From the NCBI GenBank assembly GCA_040360365.1, contig CP136412.1: a stretch of 64,000 bases of DNA; one strand, 5' to 3'. The notes under the pieces were generated by a model, which worked only from the letters and a program-made list of their open reading frames with translations, was not told the origin of the DNA and ran no database searches. Source of the stretch: Arcanobacterium_A hippocoleae_A (GTDB lineage: Bacteria; Actinomycetota; Actinomycetes; Actinomycetales; Actinomycetaceae). Made by a program: the position numbers and the translations under genes. Positions 59,339 to 64,000 of this stretch are shown piece after piece (positions within the stretch are counted from its first letter, which is position 1; every line of letters begins with the position of its first letter).

Positions 59339-60622
59339 CTAGTCAAGCAGCGCCGTGCGGACGATTGTCTGCTTGCGGCCCGGACCAACACCGATTGAAG
59401 AAATTCGGCATCCCGACAGTTTTTCCAGTTCAAGAATATAATTCTGTGCATTCACAGGCAGATCAGCAAAAGTTTCACATCCAGAAATATCTTCACTCCA
59501 ACCTGGGAAATATTCATAAATCGGCTTCGCGTGATGCATCGCGGTTTGCGAATCAGGCATATCGTCTACGCGCTCGCCGTCGATATCGTAAGCGACACAA
59601 ACTGGAATCTGTTCCAGCCCAGTGAGCACGTCAAGCTTGGTAATCACAATATCGGTGAGTGAATTAACCATCGTGGCATAACGTGCGACCACTGTGTCAT
59701 ACCAACCGCAGCGACGCGGCCGCCCCGTGGTTACGCCATATTCGCCCCCAACTTCACGCAGACGCTCGCCGTCGGCATCAAAAAGTTCCGTCGGGAACGG
59801 ACCTTCACCAACGCGCGTAATATAGGCTTTCGCCACACCAACTACGCGGTCAATACGGCGCGGCCCCACACCTGAACCGGTACAAGCGCCGGCTGCCGAG
59901 CAAGAAGAAGAAGTGACGAACGGGTAAGTGCCATGGTCAATATCGAGCATTGTTGCTTGGCCGGCTTCGAACGCAATCGTTTTGCCGGCATCGAGCGCGT
60001 GATTCAGCTCCGATGTGACATTCATTAACATTGGTCTTACACGATCCGCATAAGCAAGCAGCTCTTCAGAAATTGCCGCTACATCGAATTGTTCGTCAAG
60101 CAAAGATTCAAGCATAACGTTCTTTTGTGCGAGGGCGCCTTCCACTTTTTGCCGCAAAATCGACGGGTCAAATAAATCTTGAATTCGAATCCCGATACGA
60201 TTCATTTTATCTGCATAGGTTGGCCCAATACCGCGCCCGGTGGTGCCGAGTTTGCGCTTGCCGAGCATCCGCTCATTTACTGCGTCCATTTTCTTGTTGT
60301 ACGACGGGATTACGTGCGCGTTCCCGGAGATTCGCAGCCGCGAAGTATCAATTCCGCGCGATTCAAGATCAGCAATTTCTGCGAAAAGAACTTCCAAATC
60401 TACAACTACACCGTTGCCGATTACCGGAGTGCAATTCGGGGTGAGAATACCGGCAGGAAGCAGGTGGAGTGCGAATTTCTCTCCATCTACCACTACCGTG
60501 TGTCCGGCATTATTTCCGCCGTTGAATTTAACTACATAATCTACTTGCGTCCCGAGCTGATCCGAAGCTTTACCTTTGCCTTCGTCGCCCCACTGTGCAC
60601 CGACAATAACTACTGCTGGCAT
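59339..60622 (-). CDS. purA: Adenylosuccinate synthetase
   Basis: Joins IMP and aspartate with GTP to make adenylosuccinate, the first committed step to AMP. 427 residues, full length. Landmarks: VVIVGAQWGDEGKGKASDQL (GTP-binding loop and catalytic Asp), VKFNGGNNAGHTVVV, LRISGNAHVIPSYNKKMD, GTTGRGIGPTYADKMNR, EAGQATMLDIDHGTYPFVTSSSC, EYGVTTGRPRRCGWYDTV and the C-terminal ISSIGVGPGRKQTI. Intact. ATG 60622. It and fba, about 3 kb to the right, are commonly near each other in actinobacteria. Confidence 0.97.
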   Translation of the reverse strand: MPAVVIVGAQWGDEGKGKASDQLGTQVDYVVKFNGGNNAGHTVVVDGEKFALHLLPAGILTPNCTPVIGNGVVVDLEVLFAEIADLESRGIDTSRLRISGNAHVIPSYNKKMDAVNERMLGKRKLGTTGRGIGPTYADKMNRIGIRIQDLFDPSILRQKVEGALAQKNVMLESLLDEQFDVAAISEELLAYADRVRPMLMNVTSELNHALDAGKTIAFEAGQATMLDIDHGTYPFVTSSSCSAAGACTGSGVGPRRIDRVVGVAKAYITRVGEGPFPTELFDADGERLREVGGEYGVTTGRPRRCGWYDTVVARYATMVNSLTDIVITKLDVLTGLEQIPVCVAYDIDGERVDDMPDSQTAMHHAKPIYEYFPGWSEDISGCETFADLPVNAQNYILELEKLSGCRISSIGVGPGRKQTIVRTALLD

Positions 60623-60968
60623 TTAAATCCACGCCCTTCTGCTTCCAGAGGTTTTTACAAATCCTTACGGTTAGCAACCGATTTTATTGGTAAAACGGAC
60701 TCGAAAAGAACAAGTGGCGCTTTACTTTCCAAGTCTAGAAGATGCGGTAGCTTATCACAAGTCTTTGGCAAAGCGCACAACGCGGAAAATTATCAGCGGA
60801 GACGGCATTTTCGCCGTGCTCTTGGGTTATTTGCTGCTTTCGCCTGGAAAGATTTCACGGTTAATCCGTAACAGACTGGTATATCTTCACTGCATTTTTA
60901 CCGCTCGGCATTAATCGGCTTAACCGCAGCTTTTATCACCCAAAGCTCGCCGAATCTGAACTAAATAC
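60623..60968 (+). other. Gap with a possible broken small membrane-protein ORF
   Basis: An open stretch (60687-60914) contains ISGDGIFAVLLGYLLLSPGKISR, which could be a membrane segment, and another frame reads GISSLHFYRSALIGLTAAFIT to a stop near 60963. I cannot join these with confidence, there is no SD and no family match. Either a decayed gene or chance. Confidence 0.25.
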
Positions 60969-61015
60969 GCAAGCGGGAATCCGCGGAGATTTCGCTCCGA
61001 AGAATTCCCGCTTGC
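60969..61015 (-). terminator. Terminator of the TusA/TsuA operon
   Basis: Twelve-base-pair stem GCAAGCGGGAAT / ATTCCCGCTTGC with an inner CGGAG/CTCCG stem, 75 bp beyond the TusA-like stop. Confidence 0.8.
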
Positions 61016-61089
61016 ATGACTCTTGAATTGCTTTGTTTCGCAAAAGCTGCGAAACATTTCAATCATGTTTCAATCATTACAGCAGACGT

Positions 61090-61380
61090 TTAATTTTTCG
61101 CGATCGTAATACTCCATTGCGCTTCCCCAACTTGCCGGAAATCGACTACTGGATATCCTGCCTGCGCAGCCCAGGCAGGAATTGAATCCGTTGCTTGAGT
61201 GCAGTCAAAATCAATCTGCAGTAAATCTCCCGCATTCAGCCCGGCAATCGCATTTTTCGCTTCAACTAATGGAAATGGGCAAACCTGCCCGAGTGTATCA
61301 AGCCGATAGGTATTACCATTTCCGCCCGCAGCTATCGGAGTTACTTCTTGTTTTTTCCGTTTTAATTTTAAAAATCCCAT
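61090..61380 (-). CDS. tsuB: TusA-family sulfur carrier (TsuB-like)
   Basis: A 96-residue TusA/SirA-fold protein with the CPxP sulfur-carrying motif as VCPFPLVEAKNAI and the C-terminal DFDCTQATDSIPAWAAQAGYPVVDF. In the described TsuA-TsuB pair this protein handles thiosulfate once the membrane partner has brought it in. It lies 186 bp downstream of a YeeE/YedE (TsuA-type) gene on the same strand, which supports that role. ATG 61380 with GAGG at 5 nt; the frame extends upstream to 61434 without a good start. The gap between the genes is small and empty. Confidence 0.85.
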   Translation of the reverse strand: MGFLKLKRKKQEVTPIAAGGNGNTYRLDTLGQVCPFPLVEAKNAIAGLNAGDLLQIDFDCTQATDSIPAWAAQAGYPVVDFRQVGEAQWSITIAKN

Positions 61381-61566
61381 TACTGCCTCACTATTTTTCA
61401 CTGGATTTTTCAATGATTCTTTGATTCTTTTCAATAAATTCGATTTTCAGTCAAATAACTTAACCGTGTTTCTTCAAATGTATCCGCACACGCATAAGTG
61501 CTCAGACGGCAGCCGCAAATGCAGCCGTCAATGCAACTGCAAACGCAGCCGCACTGCAGTAAAAAT

Positions 61567-62610
61567 CTAACTTTGCACTACTAATTTCACTTGTGCAGTT
61601 TTCTGCGGCTGAATCAATAATTTTGCGCCAATCCCTACTCCGATAAAGGTAAACAACAGTGCAGCCCAGCCTTGCCACGAAAACAGTGCAGTGTAAACCA
61701 GCGAATTCCCAATCGAGCATCCGCCAGCAATTGCAGCGCCTATTCCCATCAAGCTTCCGCCCCAAATTGCCCGCACGACGGTTTTCGCATCAGGCACGCG
61801 GATTTTGAATTCGCCCGAAAGTTTTGCCGCCAGATACGAGCCGGGAATTATTCCGAGCACAAAAAGCATCCCCCAGTCAATCAGCTGCGTATTTCCTGTT
61901 GTCAGAAATGCAATGATATTTGCCGACGGTGTTGTGACCCCGAGTCCAGCGGCTCTTCCCGTCGCTTCCGAGAGCGGATAAGCTATTGCAGCTATTATTC
62001 CAACCGCGAGCGCAGTGGCGTTTGGACTCCATCTCTTTTCAAAAAGCAGATGTGCGATACCGCTTCTTTTTGCTGGTAATGCGGCAATTTTCGCCGTCTG
62101 CTGATGTTGGCGGTAAAACAGGTAACTCACGAAAATAGCGAATGCAATTACGAGCACCCACGGCGAGATTCCGAATGTGCCGTAAATAGTATTTTCGGAA
62201 AGTTCGTAGCTGCGCGCTGAGTGCTCAAGAGGCTGCCCGATTCCGTGTTTCATTACCGCACTTGAAAAAGCGTAGAAACCGAGTGCCACCCAAGAGCCAA
62301 CAAGTCCTTCGCCGCTGCGATAATAGGTGCCGGTGGCGCACCCGCCAGCAGCCACGATTCCAATACCGAAAATCAGTGAACCGCCTGCTACTGCGAGCGG
62401 GGCGAAAGCTTCCAGTGCGGGATGAATTAAATCCAAACTTACGAAAATCTGCACGATTACTGCTTGCACTGCAATTGCCAGGAGAAATGCTTTCAGCCAG
62501 CGGGTTGCACCGGAAAGCCAGACGTCACGAAAAGCGCCAGTTACGCAAAAGCGTCCGCGCTGGAAAATAAAACCGAGAATAAGCCCAATAATTAAGCCGG
62601 AAAGTAACAT
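61567..62610 (-). CDS. tsuA: YeeE/YedE-family thiosulfate transporter (TsuA-like)
   Basis: Imports thiosulfate across the cytoplasmic membrane in the characterised members. 347 residues, about nine hydrophobic segments. The three cysteines that relay the substrate in TsuA are present in family context: FQRGRFCVTGAFRD (about residue 22), AAGGCATGTYYRSGEG (about 91) and IAGGCSIGNSLVY (about 300). Intact frame; ATG 62610, no strong SD. Forms an operon with the TusA-like gene. The DsrE-like gene at 8.8 kb is the only other sulfur-relay candidate in the window. Confidence 0.9.
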   Translation of the reverse strand: MLLSGLIIGLILGFIFQRGRFCVTGAFRDVWLSGATRWLKAFLLAIAVQAVIVQIFVSLDLIHPALEAFAPLAVAGGSLIFGIGIVAAGGCATGTYYRSGEGLVGSWVALGFYAFSSAVMKHGIGQPLEHSARSYELSENTIYGTFGISPWVLVIAFAIFVSYLFYRQHQQTAKIAALPAKRSGIAHLLFEKRWSPNATALAVGIIAAIAYPLSEATGRAAGLGVTTPSANIIAFLTTGNTQLIDWGMLFVLGIIPGSYLAAKLSGEFKIRVPDAKTVVRAIWGGSLMGIGAAIAGGCSIGNSLVYTALFSWQGWAALLFTFIGVGIGAKLLIQPQKTAQVKLVVQS

Positions 62611-62805
62611 TTTTAACCTTTGAATCTTTGAAATTTACGTTTCAAAATGCACTGAGATGCATTTTGCGAATTGTGATCTGCCAGGAAACGGATAACGGCT
62701 GCAGCGCGCCGCATCTGATTTGCCGGATCCGTATTTTGTAATGATTACGCCGAGCTGGAATCTGAAGTAGTTTGCAGTGAAACACTTAAAACACTAATCG
62801 CACAG

Positions 62806-62880
62806 TTATTTGCCTGAGACGTATTTGCCTGAGACGTATTTGCTTGACTCGTATTTGCCTGACATGTATTTACATGACTC
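62806..62880 (+). repeat. Five tandem 15-bp units
   Basis: Units GTATTTGCCTGAGAC (x2, the first beginning TT), GTATTTGCTTGACTC, GTATTTGCCTGACAT, GTATTTACATGACTC. In the plus frame 62810-63007 they read as pentapeptides (LPETY, LLDSY, LPDMY) followed by RNIRYFRDESGNFYKAISL; there is no SD and only a TTG start, so I do not call a gene. The rest of 62611-63534 has no gene, apart from an element fragment (CTGCCAGTTACGTT) at 63357. Confidence 0.8.
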
Positions 62881-63430
62881 GCGAAAACTAAAATCTGCAA
62901 AATCAAGCCGAAATATTCGATACTTCCGCGATGAAAGCGGTAATTTCTACAAAGCTATAAGTTTGAGCACGATTTCGGACGCGCAATTAACTGCTTTCCG
63001 CAAATAGCAGCGAGTGTATTATGGCGAAGCTGCTGCTTCAGATCGCCAAGCTCGGCATGGTACAGCTATCAAAACAGCAACAACACATCAATACGCCGAA
63101 GTTAGCGGCGGATGCATGCTGTGCGAAGATAGCCATTCGATACCCTTTCAAGATTCGGGCTTCAGCTGGCTGCAAAATTAGCCTGCCGTGCAGTATATGC
63201 ACATTCTTCTGCATGTATTTTGATTTATTCATTTGCATATTTGCATATTGCATACATGCCTAGGCTGAAGCGCTTTGGATGAGAATGATGGTAGCAGAGA
63301 AAAAGCTGAATAAAAAGTTGACGATTTTTGCTTATGTAAGCCAAAGCAAATCCTGCTGCCAGTTACGTTGGTTTCTGATCGGGTTCGGGATTGTGCAGTA
63401 GTTTTGGTATTTTCGGCAAAAATAAAATTA

Positions 63431-63460
63431 GCTGCAGAGTGGGGTTAAATCCACTCCGCA
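63431..63460 (-). terminator. Terminator of fba
   Basis: Stem GAGTGG / CCACTC extended by TGC/GCA with one mismatch on each side, about 75 bp beyond the fba stop. Confidence 0.65.
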
Positions 63461-63534
63461 ACTAATAGTTTTAAATTATTTCAGCAGAATCTGAAATCTG
63501 GAATGCGGAACGTAAAAACGCTGCGCAGAAAACC

Positions 63535-64000
63535 TTACTTCATCTTCTTACCGATGGAACCGAGACGTTCGCAAGCTTCTACCACGCGGGCAGCCATGCC
63601 AGCTTCTGCAGCCTTGCCCCATGCGCGCGGATCGTACTTCTTCTTGTTGCCAACTTCGCCGTCAACCTTCAACACGCCTTCGTAGTTGGTCAGCATCCAG
63701 TCAACTACCGGACGGGTGAATGCATACTGCGTGTCGGTATCAACGTTCATCTTGATTACGCCGTTTGCCACTGCGGTTGCGATTTCTTCGTCAGTAGAAC
63801 CAGAGCCGCCGTGCATCACGAGATCGAATGGACGCTTGTCAAGACCGAAGTGAGCTGCAACTTCTTCCTGAATCGTGCCGAGGATTTCCGGACGCAGCTT
63901 CACATGCCCTGGCTTGTAAACGCCGTGTACATTTCCGAAAGTAAGAGCGGTGATGTAGCGGCCGTTTTCTCCCAGACCAAGTGCTTCCACGGTCTTAATA
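63535..64000 (-). CDS. fba: Class II fructose-bisphosphate aldolase, C-terminal part
   Basis: Zinc-dependent cleavage of fructose 1,6-bisphosphate in glycolysis. The gene enters from the right edge; the last 155 codons are visible. Seen: ITALTFGNVHGVYKPGHVKL (zinc-ligand His), FDLVMHGGSGSTDEEI (zinc-ligand His and phosphate-binding glycine loop), GVIKMNVDTDTQYAFTRP (the NVDTD substrate motif) and KKYDPRAWGKAAEAGMAARV. It is the long (actinobacterial/E. coli type) class IIA form. Frame intact. Confidence 0.96.
   Translation of the reverse strand, partial: IKTVEALGLGENGRYITALTFGNVHGVYKPGHVKLRPEILGTIQEEVAAHFGLDKRPFDLVMHGGSGSTDEEIATAVANGVIKMNVDTDTQYAFTRPVVDWMLTNYEGVLKVDGEVGNKKKYDPRAWGKAAEAGMAARVVEACERLGSIGKKMK

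Noticed and set aside
62810..63007. LPETY repeats read as sortase motifs in a small surface protein
   Set aside because: The motif comes from a 15-bp DNA repeat read from a TTG without SD; there is no signal peptide or membrane tail.

Overview
This window comes from an actinobacterium of moderate GC content (by eye below 50%). The actinobacterial markers are a Glp (MoeA-like) gene beside a SepX/GlpR-type septal membrane protein, a DUF3027 gene overlapping a cold-shock protein with a C-terminal extension, a PspA/TPM pair, actinobacterial two-component genes and an LPxTG-type wall-anchored glycosidase. A host-associated Actinomycetaceae-like or Bifidobacteriaceae-like organism fits, but I cannot fix the genus.

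Layout. 0-12.4 kb: metG (cut by the left edge), nicotinamidase with a long acidic tail, an MMPL exporter, rsmI, a 35-residue small protein gene, an aldehyde dehydrogenase with a peptide-repeat N-terminus, a DsrE-like protein and a SNF2 helicase. 12.4-14.0 kb: an accessory patch that looks like the remnant of a daptide-type RiPP locus: precursor peptide, perfect palindrome, small two-helix membrane protein and truncated ABC ATPase. 14.8-24.9 kb: L,D-transpeptidase, UPF0371/DUF1846, rRNA guanine methyltransferase, aldo/keto reductase, LacY-type MFS, a hydrolase-like protein and SepX/GlpR. 25-35.4 kb: Glp/MoeA, 5-FTHF cyclo-ligase, SAF-domain protein, MscL, a 1647-residue degenerate helicase-like protein and RarD. 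35.9-49 kb: tRNA-Arg(CCT), tandem Usp, NlpC/P60, DtxR-family regulator, a sortase-anchored GH20 glycosidase, purine permease, DUF3027 and CspB. 49.4-64 kb: TPM-domain protein and PspA, a NYN protein, a response regulator/histidine kinase pair, PlsC, SDR, an HD-like protein, purA, a TusA/TsuA thiosulfate-uptake pair and fba (cut by the right edge).

Two genome-wide signals stand out. First, at least 39 reading-frame breaks in 22 genes are each repaired by adding one base, usually in a homopolymer, and none needs a base removed. After repair every total length is a multiple of three. This is the signature of systematic base undercalling, so these genes are annotated as intact CDS. Second, a family of non-coding elements recurs in intergenic gaps (about 5.7, 14.0, 16.3, 37.7 and 47.1 kb, with a fragment at 63.35 kb). 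It has two modules. One is an array of about 30-bp units (TTACGTAA + GTGGCAAG) facing inverted copies across a conserved core of about 95 bp. The other is a module of about 125-185 bp carrying a perfect 16-bp-stem hairpin. The nine-base word TAACGACGG is also greatly over-represented, inside genes and between them. I do not recognise either the element family or the word from described systems; they are the best candidates for something new here.
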